Assembly: GCA_016712405.1 (NCBI GenBank)
Contig: JADJRD010000002.1
Span: 245,001 to 309,000, forward strand
From: Cellvibrio sp.
Lineage (GTDB): Bacteria > Pseudomonadota > Gammaproteobacteria > Pseudomonadales > Cellvibrionaceae
Reading direction: 5' to 3'
DNA: 64,000 nucleotides
Positions within the stretch are counted from its first letter, which is position 1. Each line of letters begins with the position of its first letter. The notes beneath the pieces were generated by a model. It searched no databases, was not told where the DNA came from, and was given only the letters and a program-made list of their open reading frames with translations. The translations under genes were made by a program, and so were the position numbers. Positions 10,291 to 20,567 of this stretch are shown one piece after another.

Positions 10291-10785
10291 GTGGCATTAG
10301 GACTCGAAGGTAAAAAAGCGATTGTCGCTGAGGTCCACGAAGCTGCCAAGAGTGCATTGTCCGCTGTGGTCGCCGATTCTCGCGGTGTAACAGTGGGTAA
10401 AATGACCTCTCTTCGCAAGCAAGCACGTGAGGCGGGCGTCTGGGTAAAAGTCGTTCGCAACACCCTTGCTCGTCGCGCTGTACAAGGCACTGCCTATGAA
10501 TGTCTTTCTGACAAATTTGTAGGCCCAACTTTGATCGCATTCTCTACTCAGCATCCAGGTGCTGGTGCGCGTATCCTTCAGGATTTCGCCAAAGAAAATG
10601 AAAAGTTCGAAGTGAAAGCTGCTGCGTTCGAAGGTGAAGTAGTTAGTCTCGCTATGTTGGCAACCTTGCCGACTTACGACGAAGCTATTGCTCGCTTGAT
10701 GAGTGTGATGAAAGAAGCGGCTGCCGGCAAATTGGTTCGTACCATTGCTGCTATTCGTGACCAAAAAGAAACACAAGCTGCCTAA
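10291..10785 (+). CDS. rplJ: 50S ribosomal protein L10
   Basis: Base of the ribosomal stalk that carries L7/L12 dimers. It has 164 residues from GTG 10291, which follows a strong SD (AGGAG) at the end of the L10 leader. The frame is open further upstream, but that part is the leader RNA. N-terminal motifs LEGKKAIVAEV and VADSRGVTVGKMTSLR, then VVRNTLARRAV and FVGPTLIAFS, are typical. The C-terminal helix that binds L7/L12 is RLMSVMKEAAAGKLVRTIAAI. Confidence 0.97.
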   Translation: MALGLEGKKAIVAEVHEAAKSALSAVVADSRGVTVGKMTSLRKQAREAGVWVKVVRNTLARRAVQGTAYECLSDKFVGPTLIAFSTQHPGAGARILQDFAKENEKFEVKAAAFEGEVVSLAMLATLPTYDEAIARLMSVMKEAAAGKLVRTIAAIRDQKETQAA

Positions 10786-10846
10786 TTACAGGTGGTTTGC
10801 TTAGCAATTAATGAGCATAACTGCTCCCGACTATAGGAATTGAGAC

Positions 10847-11215
10847 ATGTCTCTGACTAAAGAAGATATCATCAACGCTATCGCAGAACTTTCTGTTAAA
10901 GAAGTTGTTGAATTAATTTCTGCAATGGAAGAAAAATTCGGTGTAAGCGCTGCTGCAGCTACTGTTGCTGTTGCCGCTGGTCCAGCTGCTGCTGTTGAAG
11001 AGCAAACTGAATTCACCGTAATGCTTTCATCTGTAGGCGATAAAAAAGTAAACGTCATTAAAGCTGTTCGTGAATTAACTGGTCTTGGCTTGAAAGAAGC
11101 GAAAGATCTGGTTGAAGCAGCTCCAAAAGCAGTTAAAGAAGCCGTTTCCAAAGCTGACGCTGAAGCTGCAAAAGCTAAGTTGGAAGAAGCTGGCGCTGTT
11201 GTAGAAATTAAATAA
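10847..11215 (+). CDS. rplL: 50S ribosomal protein L7/L12
   Basis: Multi-copy stalk protein that recruits translational GTPases. It has 122 residues with an N-terminal dimer domain (about 1-35), an Ala-rich hinge (about 37-52), and the globular C-terminal domain with KKVNVIKAVRELTGLGLKEAKDLVE. GTP-factor-binding lysines are present. It lies 61 nt after rplJ with SD GGAATTGAG near 10837. Confidence 0.98.
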   Translation: MSLTKEDIINAIAELSVKEVVELISAMEEKFGVSAAAATVAVAAGPAAAVEEQTEFTVMLSSVGDKKVNVIKAVRELTGLGLKEAKDLVEAAPKAVKEAVSKADAEAAKAKLEEAGAVVEIK

Positions 11216-11253
11216 TTTCGCATTGCGCAAACAAGTCCACTAATAATGGACAC

Positions 11254-11288
11254 AAGGCTGGTGAGCATTTAGCTCGCCAGCCTTTTGT
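11254..11288 (+). terminator. rplL-rpoB attenuator
   Basis: A long GC-rich hairpin (AAGGCTGGTGAG / CTCGCCAGCCTT, 7-nt loop) is followed by TTGTTG rather than a pure T-run. It stands 190 nt before rpoB. In E. coli a partial terminator at this place lets only part of the transcription reach rpoBC, and the same is likely here. Confidence 0.75.
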
Positions 11289-11479
11289 TGTTTCAATAAT
11301 TCATCATCATTCATCTGATGATGAATTTGGCGGTAACTGAATATTTAATATGAGTATTTAGAAAATCGCTTGGAAGATTTACAAACGGTTTCGATCAAGG
11401 TCGAAACAATAGTCAGACACTGACCAACAGGTTTAAGTGCTGCAAAACGCCTTATCCGCGAACAAGCTGGGGAATTCAG

Positions 11480-14400
11480 ATGGCTTACTCATATACTGAG
11501 AAAAAACGCATCCGTAAGGATTTCGGCAAACTGCCTCATGTAATGGATGTACCTTACCTCTTGGCGATTCAGCTGGACTCATATCGAAAATTTACCCAGG
11601 CTGACACCGCTTTTAGTAAGCGGGAAGATGTTGGCTTGCATGCGGCCTTCCGCTCGGTATTCCCGATTGTCAGTTACTCTGGCAATGCCGCATTGGAATA
11701 CGTTAGTTACAATTTGGGCAAAGCCGTATTTGATGTTAATGAATGTATTTTGCGAGGTGCGACTTATGCTGCGCCTCTGCGCGTAAAAGTACGCCTGATT
11801 ATTTATGATCGTGAGTCTTCCAACAAAGCGATCAAGGACATTAAAGAACAAGAAGTTTACATGGGTGAAATACCGCTCATGACTGACAATGGTACCTTCG
11901 TGATCAATGGTACTGAACGCGTAATCGTATCCCAGTTGCACCGTTCGCCGGGTGTATTCTTTGATCATGACAAAGGCAAAACTCATTCTTCGGGCAAGTT
12001 GCTTTTCTCTGGTCGTATCATTCCTTACCGTGGTTCATGGTTGGATTTTGAGTTCGATCCAAAAGATATGCTCTATGTTCGTATTGACCGTCGTCGCAAA
12101 TTGCCAGCGACTATTCTGTTGCGTGCACTAGGTTTTAGCTCCCAAGAAATGCTGTCTATGTTCTTTGAAACCAGTAGCTTTACATTGGGCAAAGAAGGTG
12201 AGTTTAGTTACGAAGTGGTTCCATCGCGCTTGCGTGGTGACGTGGCAACCTTTGATATTAAAGATGATAAAGGCAACGTGATTATCGAAGAAGGTCGTCG
12301 TATTACGGCGCGTCACATTCGTTTATTGGAAAAAGCTGGCGTGGATCAGATGGATGTTCCATCTGAATACTTGCTGGGCCGTTCGTTGGCAAAAGATGTT
12401 GTTGATACACGCACCGGTGAATTGTTGTTTGAATGCAACACTGAAATTACAGTTGATGTATTAGGAAAATTGGTTGCGGCGGGCGTACAAAAAATTGAAA
12501 CGCTCTATACCAACGAACTGGATTGCGGTGCGTTTATTTCCGAAACTTTGCGTATTGATCCAACCCGCACTCAATTAGAGTCTTTGGTTGAAATCTATCG
12601 CATGATGCGTCCTGGTGAGCCACCAACCAAAGAATCTGCAGAAGCCCTGTTCCAAAACTTATTCTTCTCGCAAGAGCGTTATGACTTGTCCGCAGTGGGT
12701 CGAATGAAGTTCAACCGTCGCTTGAGTCGTGAAAGCGATGTGGGCGAAGGGACTCTGTCCAATACTGATATCGTTGATGTGATGAAGACCCTGATCTCTA
12801 TCCGCAATGGTAAAGGTGTTGTGGATGATATCGATCACTTGGGTAACCGTCGTGTACGTTCAGTCGGTGAAATGGCTGAAAACCAATTCCGTGTTGGATT
12901 GGTTCGTGTTGAGCGTGCTGTGAAAGAACGTTTATCTATGGCAGAAAGCGAAGGTTTGATGCCACAAGATTTGATCAACGCTAAACCGGTTGCTGCAGCT
13001 GTTAAAGAATTCTTTGGTTCATCACAACTGTCGCAGTTTATGGATCAAAACAACCCATTGTCAGAGATTACGCACAAGCGTCGTGTCTCTGCGCTTGGCC
13101 CAGGTGGCTTGACGCGTGAGCGTGCTGGTTTCGAAGTGCGTGACGTGCACCCGACTCACTATGGTCGCGTATGTCCAATTGAAACACCCGAAGGTCCAAA
13201 CATTGGCTTGATCAACTCTCTGGCAACCTATGCTCGTACCAACTATTACGGTTTCTTGGAAAGTCCATATCGCCGAGTAGTGAATGGTAAGGCGACAGGT
13301 GATATAGATTTCTTGTCCGCTATCAGTGAAGCTGAATTTGTGATTGCACAGGCATCTGCGACATTGGATGAAAAAGGCAATTTGACGGAAGATTTGGTTT
13401 CTGTTCGTCACATGAACGAATTTACCTTGAAGCCGCCTGCTGATGTTCAATACATGGACGTGTCACCACGTCAGGTTGTATCAGTTGCGGCTTCATTGAT
13501 TCCATTCCTTGAACACGATGACGCCAACCGTGCGCTCATGGGTTCCAACATGCAACGTCAAGCTGTTCCAACTTTGCGCTCACAGAAGCCCTTGGTCGGA
13601 ACCGGTATGGAACGTAATGTTGCGGCTGACTCAGGTGTGTGTGTGGTTGCCAAACATGGCGGCGTGATCGATAGCGTTGATGCCGGTCGTATCGTGGTAA
13701 AAGTACACGATGATGAAGTGACATCAGGCGATGCCGGTGTGGATATTTATAACCTGATCAAATACACCCGTTCCAACCAGAATACCTGTATCAACCAACG
13801 CCCAATCGTCAACATTGGTGATGTAGTTGCTCGTGGCGACATTCTGGCTGACGGCCCATCAGTCGATATGGGTGAATTGGCGCTTGGCCAAAACATGCGT
13901 ATCGCCTTTATGCCTTGGAATGGTTACAACTTCGAAGACTCGATTCTGGTATCCGAGCGTGTTGTTCAGGATGACCGTTTTACCACTATCCATATTCAGG
14001 AATTAACCTGTATCGCTCGTGATACCAAGTTGGGCAGCGAAGAAATCACCGCTGATATTCCTAACGTGGGTGAAAGCGCTCTGAGCAAACTGGATGAGTC
14101 TGGTATTGTTTACATAGGTGCTGAAGTTGGTGGCGGCGATATTCTGGTTGGTAAAGTGACACCAAAAGGTGAAACTCAATTAACGCCGGAAGAAAAACTC
14201 CTGCGCGCAATCTTCGGCGAAAAAGCTTCTGATGTTAAAGATACATCTTTGCGTGTTCCTTCAAGTACCAAAGGTACAGTCATCGACGTTCAGGTCTTTA
14301 CTCGTGATGGTCTGGAAAAAGATCAGCGCAGTCTGGAAATTGAAAAGTCTCAATTAAATGACGTTCGCAAAAACCTGAACGAAGAATTCCGCATCATGGA

Positions 14401-15565
14401 AACCGCCACTTTGGAGCGTTTGCGTTCTGCGTTGGTCGGTCAAGTGATTGCATCAGGCAAAGGCTTGAAGAAAGGCGACAAACTGACTAACGAAATGTTG
14501 GATGGTTTGGAAAAAGATCAATGGTTCAAATTGCGTGTGGCTGAAGAGTCACTCAACGAGCAGATTGATCGAGCTGAAGAGCAGCTTATCGAACGTCGTA
14601 AGATTCTGGATGAGCGCTTTGAAGACAAGCGTCGCAAACTGTCTACTGGCGATGATTTGGCTCCTGGCGTATTAAAAATCGTTAAAGTTTATCTGGCAAT
14701 CAAGCGTCGTATTCAGCCAGGTGACAAGATGGCGGGTCGTCACGGGAACAAAGGGGTTATCTCGGTCATCATGCCGGTTGAAGATATGCCACATGATGCT
14801 GATGGTGTGCCAGTTGATATAGTTCTCAACCCTCTGGGTGTGCCTTCCCGTATGAACGTGGGTCAGGTGTTGGAAATGCACTTGGGTATGGCAGCCAAAG
14901 GTTTGGGCGACAAGATTAATAAAATGCTACAAGAGCAACGTGCTACTGCTGAAGTTCGCAAGTTCTTGGAAGATATCTACAACAACACTGGCGATGTGGC
15001 TGCTAAAGAAGATTTAGCGTCTTTCAGCGATAAAGAGGTTCTGCATCTTGCTGGCAACCTGGTCGATGGTGTGCCTATGGCCACGCCAGTCTTTGATGGT
15101 GCTAAAGAGCACGAAATCAAAGCCTTGTTGCGCTTGGCTGATCTCTCGGATACCGGTCAAACTACTTTGTATGATGGGCGTACTGGAGATCAATTCACTC
15201 GTCCAGTCACCGTTGGCTATATGTACATGTTGAAATTGAACCACTTGGTCGATGACAAAATGCACGCCCGTTCTACTGGTTCCTACAGCCTTGTTACTCA
15301 ACAACCATTGGGTGGTAAAGCCCAGTTTGGTGGTCAACGTTTCGGGGAGATGGAAGTCTGGGCACTGGAAGCCTACGGTGCTGCCTATACCCTCCAGGAA
15401 ATGCTTACCGTCAAATCAGACGATGTGGCAGGTCGTACCAAAATGTACAAAAACATTGTGGATGGTGACCATCGCATGGAACCTGGTATGCCCGAATCCT
15501 TTAACGTGTTGGTAAAAGAAATACGTTCGTTGGGTATCAATATGGAACTTGAGCAAGACGAATAA
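11480..15565 (+). CDS. rpoB: DNA-directed RNA polymerase subunit beta
   Basis: Forms one jaw and part of the catalytic cleft of RNA polymerase. It has 1361 residues, full length for gammaproteobacteria. The rifampicin-binding region near residues 510-570 (LSQFMDQNNPLSEITHKRR, then SALGPGG and ETPEGPNIG) has the drug-sensitive residues His and Ser at the usual resistance positions. C-terminal motifs GDKMAGRHGNKGVIS and GGKAQFGGQRFGEMEVWALEA are present. It starts at ATG 11480 after SD GGGGA. Confidence 0.99.
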   Translation: MAYSYTEKKRIRKDFGKLPHVMDVPYLLAIQLDSYRKFTQADTAFSKREDVGLHAAFRSVFPIVSYSGNAALEYVSYNLGKAVFDVNECILRGATYAAPLRVKVRLIIYDRESSNKAIKDIKEQEVYMGEIPLMTDNGTFVINGTERVIVSQLHRSPGVFFDHDKGKTHSSGKLLFSGRIIPYRGSWLDFEFDPKDMLYVRIDRRRKLPATILLRALGFSSQEMLSMFFETSSFTLGKEGEFSYEVVPSRLRGDVATFDIKDDKGNVIIEEGRRITARHIRLLEKAGVDQMDVPSEYLLGRSLAKDVVDTRTGELLFECNTEITVDVLGKLVAAGVQKIETLYTNELDCGAFISETLRIDPTRTQLESLVEIYRMMRPGEPPTKESAEALFQNLFFSQERYDLSAVGRMKFNRRLSRESDVGEGTLSNTDIVDVMKTLISIRNGKGVVDDIDHLGNRRVRSVGEMAENQFRVGLVRVERAVKERLSMAESEGLMPQDLINAKPVAAAVKEFFGSSQLSQFMDQNNPLSEITHKRRVSALGPGGLTRERAGFEVRDVHPTHYGRVCPIETPEGPNIGLINSLATYARTNYYGFLESPYRRVVNGKATGDIDFLSAISEAEFVIAQASATLDEKGNLTEDLVSVRHMNEFTLKPPADVQYMDVSPRQVVSVAASLIPFLEHDDANRALMGSNMQRQAVPTLRSQKPLVGTGMERNVAADSGVCVVAKHGGVIDSVDAGRIVVKVHDDEVTSGDAGVDIYNLIKYTRSNQNTCINQRPIVNIGDVVARGDILADGPSVDMGELALGQNMRIAFMPWNGYNFEDSILVSERVVQDDRFTTIHIQELTCIARDTKLGSEEITADIPNVGESALSKLDESGIVYIGAEVGGGDILVGKVTPKGETQLTPEEKLLRAIFGEKASDVKDTSLRVPSSTKGTVIDVQVFTRDGLEKDQRSLEIEKSQLNDVRKNLNEEFRIMETATLERLRSALVGQVIASGKGLKKGDKLTNEMLDGLEKDQWFKLRVAEESLNEQIDRAEEQLIERRKILDERFEDKRRKLSTGDDLAPGVLKIVKVYLAIKRRIQPGDKMAGRHGNKGVISVIMPVEDMPHDADGVPVDIVLNPLGVPSRMNVGQVLEMHLGMAAKGLGDKINKMLQEQRATAEVRKFLEDIYNNTGDVAAKEDLASFSDKEVLHLAGNLVDGVPMATPVFDGAKEHEIKALLRLADLSDTGQTTLYDGRTGDQFTRPVTVGYMYMLKLNHLVDDKMHARSTGSYSLVTQQPLGGKAQFGGQRFGEMEVWALEAYGAAYTLQEMLTVKSDDVAGRTKMYKNIVDGDHRMEPGMPESFNVLVKEIRSLGINMELEQDE

Positions 15566-15572
15566 GCCCTTA

Positions 15573-15592
15573 GCCGTCCGCTTGCGGACGGC
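15573..15592 (+). promoter_or_regulatory. rpoB-rpoC intergenic hairpin
   Basis: A perfect 9-bp palindrome GCCGTCCGC / GCGGACGGC with a 2-base centre begins 8 nt after the rpoB stop. There is no T-run, so it is more likely an mRNA stability or processing element than a terminator. Confidence 0.55.
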
Positions 15593-15665
15593 AGTTTGCA
15601 ACATCCAGTTTTATCGGTATCGATAATTTATTGAACGCTCCATAGAGCCAACAGGAGAAAGCGCC

Positions 15666-18600
15666 TTGAAAGACTTACTGAATTTGCTCAAGTCCCAGGG
15701 ACAAGTTGAAGAGTTCGACGCCATTCGTATTAGTCTGGCATCACCCGAAATGATCCGCTCATGGTCATTCGGTGAGGTGAAAAAGCCTGAAACTATCAAC
15801 TACCGTACCTTCAAGCCAGAGCGTGAAGGTCTGTTCTGCGCCAAGATTTTTGGTCCAACCAAAGACTATGAGTGCTTGTGTGGTAAATACAAGCGCATGA
15901 AACACCGCGGTATTATCTGTGAGAAATGTGGCGTTGAAGTGACATTGGCCAAAGTTCGCCGTGAACGTATGGGTCACATTGAACTGGCAAGCCCGGTCGC
16001 GCACATTTGGTTTTTGAAATCATTGCCGAGCCGTATAGGTTTGTTGTTGGACATGACTTTGCGTGATATCGAACGCGTACTCTACTTTGAATCTTATGTT
16101 GTTACCGAGCCTGGCATGACCAGCTTGGAGCGCGGTCAATTGCTGACTGACGAGCAGTATTTTGATGCCATGGAAGAATTTGGTGATGAGTTCGAAGCCC
16201 AAATGGGTGCTGAGGCTATCCAAACTCTGATGCGTGCGATTGATCTTGAGTCCGAGATTCAACGCCTGCGTGAAGAAATTCCTAACACCAACAGCGAAAC
16301 TAAAATCAAAAAGTTCTCCAAACGCTTGAAGCTCTTGGAAGCTTTTTTCTTCTCTGGTAACAAGCCTGAGTGGATGGTAATGGAAGTATTGCCAGTGTTG
16401 CCGCCGGATCTTCGTCCGTTGGTTCCATTGGATGGTGGTCGTTTTGCGACCTCTGACCTCAACGATTTGTACCGTCGCGTTATCAACCGTAACAACCGAT
16501 TGAAGCGTTTGTTGGATCTGAATGCGCCAGACATTATCGTTCGCAACGAAAAGCGTATGCTGCAAGAAGCAGTAGATGCTTTGTTGGATAACGGTCGTCG
16601 TGGTCGTGCAATTACTGGTTCTAACAAGCGCCCATTGAAATCCTTGGCTGACATGATCAAGGGTAAACAAGGTCGTTTCCGTCAAAACTTGTTGGGTAAG
16701 CGCGTTGACTACTCAGGTCGTTCGGTCATCGTAGTAGGTCCAACCTTGCGTCTGCATCAATGTGGTCTGCCCAAGAAAATGGCTTTGGAACTCTTCAAGC
16801 CGTTTATCTTCAGCAAGCTGGAATTGCGTGGTTTGGCGACCACTATTAAAGCCGCCAAGAAAATGGTTGAGCGTGAAGATCCGGTGGTATGGGATATTCT
16901 TGATGAGGTTATCCGCGAACATCCGGTACTGCTGAATCGTGCGCCTACGCTCCACCGTCTCGGCATTCAAGCATTCGAACCTGTGTTGATTGAAGGTAAA
17001 GCGATTCAGTTGCACCCTTTGGTCTGTTCTGCCTATAACGCCGACTTCGACGGTGACCAAATGGCTGTTCACGTTCCGCTAACACTGGAAGCCCAGTTGG
17101 AAGCGCGTGCGCTGATGATGTCGACCAACAACATTTTGTCACCTGCTTCTGGTGAACCCATTATTGTTCCGTCACAAGACGTGGTATTGGGTCTTTACTG
17201 GATGACGCGTGAGCGTGTTAACGCTCTGGGTGAGGGTATGCGCTTTGCGGATACTGCTGAGGTGTCGCGTGCTTACTATTCCAAACAAGTTGACTTGCAG
17301 GCGCGCATCAAGGTGCGTTTGAGCGAAACTCTGATTGGTGAAGAGGGTGAAAGAACCACAGAGATTCGTTTGGTTGACACCACAGTTGGTCGTGTATTGC
17401 TTTGGGAGATTGTTCCTGCCGGTATTCCGCTGGAGATGATCAACAAGCCAATGAAGAAAAAGGCGATCTCTGCTGTAATCAACTATTGCTACCGTGTAGT
17501 AGGCTTGAAAGCGACAGTGATCTTTGCTGATAAATTAATGTACACAGGTTATGCCTTCTCAACCCGCTCTGGGTCATCGATTGGCGTAAATGACTTTACT
17601 ATCCCAGCTGCCAAAGTTGACATCATTGCCCGTGCTGATGCTGAAGTGAAAGATATTGAAACCCAATATGCTTCAGGTTTGGTAACTCAAGGTGAGAAAT
17701 ACAACAAGGTGATCGATATTTGGTCTCGTGCCAACGATTTGGTTGCCAAGTCGATGATGGAAGGTATTTCCAAAGAAACAGTTATTAACCGTGAAGGCAA
17801 AGAAGAATTACAAGATTCTTTCAACTCTGTCTTTATGTATGCCGATTCAGGTGCGCGTGGTTCGCCCGCTCAGATCCGTCAGTTGGCGGGTATGCGTGGT
17901 TTGATGGCGCGTCCAGACGGTTCGATCATTGAAACCCCAATTAAAGCCAACTTCCGTGAAGGTTTGAACGTACTCCAGTACTTCATTTCGACCCACGGTG
18001 CTCGTAAAGGTTTGGCGGATACGGCATTAAAGACTGCTAACTCAGGTTACTTAACTCGTCGTTTGGTTGACGTTGCTCAAGATCTGGTAGTGACCATGGT
18101 GGATTGTGGTACCGATGAAGGTCTGACCATGTCGCCGGTTATTGAGGGTGGTGATGTTATTGAATCTCTGGGTGATCGAATCCTGGGTCGTATCATTGCT
18201 CGTGACGTAATTCGCCCTGGCAGCGATGAAATCCTGGTTCCGGCCGGTACTATGATCGACGAAGCCTGGGTTGAGCGCGTAGAAGCTATGGGTATAGACG
18301 AAGTTCTCGTGCGTTCGCCGATTACTTGTGATGCTCGTAATGGTATCTGTTCTATGTGTTACGGTCGTGACTTGGCTCGCGGACATCGTGTTAACGCAGG
18401 TGAGGCTGTTGGTGTTATTGCTGCTCAATCAATCGGTGAGCCAGGAACCCAGCTGACCATGCGTACCTTCCACATCGGGGGTGCGGCATCAAGAGCGTCT
18501 GCGGCGGACAGTGTTCAAGTGAAACAAGAAGGTACTATCCGCTTGTTGAACGTTAAAGTAGTTAGCAATCCAGCCGGTAATCTGGTTGCGGTTTCTCGTT

Positions 18601-19886
18601 CGGGCGAGTTGGCGGTTGCTGATGGCAGCGGTCGTGAGCGTGAGCGTTACAAGATTCCTTACGGCGCCTTGATTACCGTAAAAGATGGCGAAATGGTTAA
18701 AGGTGGCCAAATAGTTGCCAAATGGGATCCGCATACTCACCCAATCGTATCGGAAGTGGCGGGTACTGTGGCTTTCTCCGGTATGGAAGACGGCTTGTCT
18801 ATCCGCCGTCAAACTGACGAGTTAACAGGCTTGAGTTCTATTGAAGTATTGGATCCAGCTGAGCGTCCATCTGCTGGTAAGGATCTGCGTCCTGCGGTAA
18901 CTTTGGTTGATGCTAAGGGCAAAGAACTGTTCCTGGCGAACACCAATGTTCCAGCCCATTACATGCTGCCATCAAAAGCGATTTTGAGTATCAACAATAG
19001 CGACATTATCAATGTGGGCGACATCATTGCGCGTATTCCACAAGAATCGTCCAAAACTCGTGACATCACGGGTGGTTTGCCGCGTGTTGCTGACTTGTTT
19101 GAAGCGCGTAAGCCTAAAGAGCCAGCCATTCTTGCTGAAATCAGTGGTACTGTTAGCTTTGGTAAAGAGACCAAAGGTAAGCGTCGTTTGATTATTACGC
19201 CAACAGATGGTCAAGTTCTAGATGATGGTTCAACCCATTACGAAGTCTTGATTCCAAAGCATCGTCAATTGACTGTGTTTGAAGGTGAAATGGTTGCCAA
19301 GGGTGAAGTGGTGTCTGACGGCCCACCAAATCCACATGATATTTTGCGTCTGCAAGGTGTTGAAGCATTGGCTCGTTATATCACTAACGAAATCCAAGAT
19401 GTATACCGTCTGCAAGGCGTGAAGATTAACGATAAGCACATTGAGACGATCGTTCGCCAAATGCTGCGTAAAGTTGAAATTACTTCTATGGGTGATTCAA
19501 CCTTCGTTAAAGGCGAGCAAGTTGAATTCGTTAATCTGTTGGAAGAAAACGAGAAATTGCGCGCTGAAGGTCGTCAACCGGCTAATTATGAGCGCCTCTT
19601 GTTGGGTATCACCAAGGCCTCATTGGCTACCGAATCTTTCATTTCGGCTGCATCTTTCCAGGAAACAACACGGGTGTTGACCGAAGCGGCAGTGACGGGC
19701 AAAAAAGATACTTTGCGCGGCTTGAAAGAAAACGTAGTGGTTGGACGTTTGATTCCGGCGGGGACAGGCTTGGCTTATCACAAAGAGCGTAAGCGTCGTC
19801 GTGAAGAAGCTATGTCAGATGTTGGTGTGAGTGCTGAGGATGTCGAAGCGGCATTAACCGAAGCGCTGAAGTCCAGCGTTAACTGA
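15666..19886 (+). CDS. rpoC: DNA-directed RNA polymerase subunit beta'
   Basis: Catalytic subunit holding the active-site Mg. It has 1406 residues. The N-terminal zinc site is CLCGKYKRMKHRG followed by CEKCG. The active-site motif NADFDGDQMAVH is near residue 460, and the second zinc site CDARNGICSMCYG is near 890. The bridge and trigger helix region includes GVIAAQSIGEPGTQLTMRTFH. It starts at TTG 15666 (TTGAAAGACTTACTG) after SD AGGAG, and no ATG gives the conserved KDLLNLLK N-terminus. It is co-transcribed with rpoB (100-nt spacer). Confidence 0.98.
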   Translation: MKDLLNLLKSQGQVEEFDAIRISLASPEMIRSWSFGEVKKPETINYRTFKPEREGLFCAKIFGPTKDYECLCGKYKRMKHRGIICEKCGVEVTLAKVRRERMGHIELASPVAHIWFLKSLPSRIGLLLDMTLRDIERVLYFESYVVTEPGMTSLERGQLLTDEQYFDAMEEFGDEFEAQMGAEAIQTLMRAIDLESEIQRLREEIPNTNSETKIKKFSKRLKLLEAFFFSGNKPEWMVMEVLPVLPPDLRPLVPLDGGRFATSDLNDLYRRVINRNNRLKRLLDLNAPDIIVRNEKRMLQEAVDALLDNGRRGRAITGSNKRPLKSLADMIKGKQGRFRQNLLGKRVDYSGRSVIVVGPTLRLHQCGLPKKMALELFKPFIFSKLELRGLATTIKAAKKMVEREDPVVWDILDEVIREHPVLLNRAPTLHRLGIQAFEPVLIEGKAIQLHPLVCSAYNADFDGDQMAVHVPLTLEAQLEARALMMSTNNILSPASGEPIIVPSQDVVLGLYWMTRERVNALGEGMRFADTAEVSRAYYSKQVDLQARIKVRLSETLIGEEGERTTEIRLVDTTVGRVLLWEIVPAGIPLEMINKPMKKKAISAVINYCYRVVGLKATVIFADKLMYTGYAFSTRSGSSIGVNDFTIPAAKVDIIARADAEVKDIETQYASGLVTQGEKYNKVIDIWSRANDLVAKSMMEGISKETVINREGKEELQDSFNSVFMYADSGARGSPAQIRQLAGMRGLMARPDGSIIETPIKANFREGLNVLQYFISTHGARKGLADTALKTANSGYLTRRLVDVAQDLVVTMVDCGTDEGLTMSPVIEGGDVIESLGDRILGRIIARDVIRPGSDEILVPAGTMIDEAWVERVEAMGIDEVLVRSPITCDARNGICSMCYGRDLARGHRVNAGEAVGVIAAQSIGEPGTQLTMRTFHIGGAASRASAADSVQVKQEGTIRLLNVKVVSNPAGNLVAVSRSGELAVADGSGRERERYKIPYGALITVKDGEMVKGGQIVAKWDPHTHPIVSEVAGTVAFSGMEDGLSIRRQTDELTGLSSIEVLDPAERPSAGKDLRPAVTLVDAKGKELFLANTNVPAHYMLPSKAILSINNSDIINVGDIIARIPQESSKTRDITGGLPRVADLFEARKPKEPAILAEISGTVSFGKETKGKRRLIITPTDGQVLDDGSTHYEVLIPKHRQLTVFEGEMVAKGEVVSDGPPNPHDILRLQGVEALARYITNEIQDVYRLQGVKINDKHIETIVRQMLRKVEITSMGDSTFVKGEQVEFVNLLEENEKLRAEGRQPANYERLLLGITKASLATESFISAASFQETTRVLTEAAVTGKKDTLRGLKENVVVGRLIPAGTGLAYHKERKRRREEAMSDVGVSAEDVEAALTEALKSSVN

Positions 19887-19916
19887 TTGGTTGGGTAACC
19901 CTGCGGGTTGCTCGAC

Positions 19917-19947
19917 AAAAAGGGTTGGTTAAGCCAACCCTTTTTTA
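19917..19947 (+). terminator. terminator after rpoC
   Basis: Hairpin AAAAGGGTTGG / CCAACCCTTTT with a 5-nt loop ends in a six-T run, about 35 nt after the rpoC stop. It ends the rplJL-rpoBC unit, and the following str unit has its own promoter. Confidence 0.9.
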
Positions 19948-19977
19948 CTGGCGAGAGCAGATTGGTCTGTTTTTGCC

Positions 19978-20006
19978 TTGACGGCGGTTCGGTGCATCAA
20001 TAGAAT
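19978..20006 (+). promoter_or_regulatory. sigma-70 promoter of the str (rpsL) operon
   Basis: The -35 TTGACG (19978-19983) and -10 TAGAAT (20001-20006) are 17 bp apart. The sequence CATCAATAGAATGCGCC around the -10 is almost the same as at the S10 promoter (CATCAATAGAATTGCGCC). The GC-rich discriminator is typical of stringently controlled promoters. The leader to rpsL is about 95 nt. Confidence 0.8.
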
Positions 20007-20105
20007 GCGCCACCCGCTTTTTTGAGCGGGAGTCCCGTTTGGTTTTGGGGCTTTCATTAAACCTGCCTTTCTCAAAAGGCGATTTTATTTTTGGAGTTTA
20101 GTTTC

Positions 20106-20477
20106 ATGGCAACGATCAACCAGTTGGTTCGTAAGCCGAGAAAACGTCAAGTAGATAAGAGCGACGTTCCTGCATTGCAAGGTAATCCTCAAAAACGTGG
20201 TGTTTGTACCCGCGTTTACACCACTACACCGAAAAAGCCAAACTCAGCGCTGCGTAAAGTATGTCGTGTGCGTTTGACTAACGGTTTCGAAGTGTCTTCG
20301 TACATTGGTGGTGAAGGGCATAACCTGCAAGAGCACAGCGTGGTACTCATCCGTGGTGGTCGTGTTAAAGACTTGCCAGGTGTGCGTTATCACACAGTGC
20401 GTGGTTCGCTGGATACTTCCGGTGTAGCCAAGCGTAAGCAAGGTCGTTCTAAATACGGTGCCAAGCGACCCAAGTAA
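20106..20477 (+). CDS. rpsL: 30S ribosomal protein S12
   Basis: Decoding-centre protein that controls translational accuracy. It has 123 residues and begins ATINQLVRKPRK after the initiator. The segments TTTPKKPNSALRKV and RGGRVKDLPGVRYH have the wild-type lysines whose mutation gives streptomycin resistance. ATG 20106 with upstream GGAG is chosen; the longer frame adds only five residues. It is first gene of the rpsL-rpsG unit. Confidence 0.98.
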   Translation: MATINQLVRKPRKRQVDKSDVPALQGNPQKRGVCTRVYTTTPKKPNSALRKVCRVRLTNGFEVSSYIGGEGHNLQEHSVVLIRGGRVKDLPGVRYHTVRGSLDTSGVAKRKQGRSKYGAKRPK

Positions 20478-20567
20478 TTTGTGGTTTGCTTAGATGTTTT
20501 CGGTAGAACCGAGTAAGGCCAAGCGCAAAATGCGTCTTGGATTTTTCCTGAAGAGAGGCTAATTAAG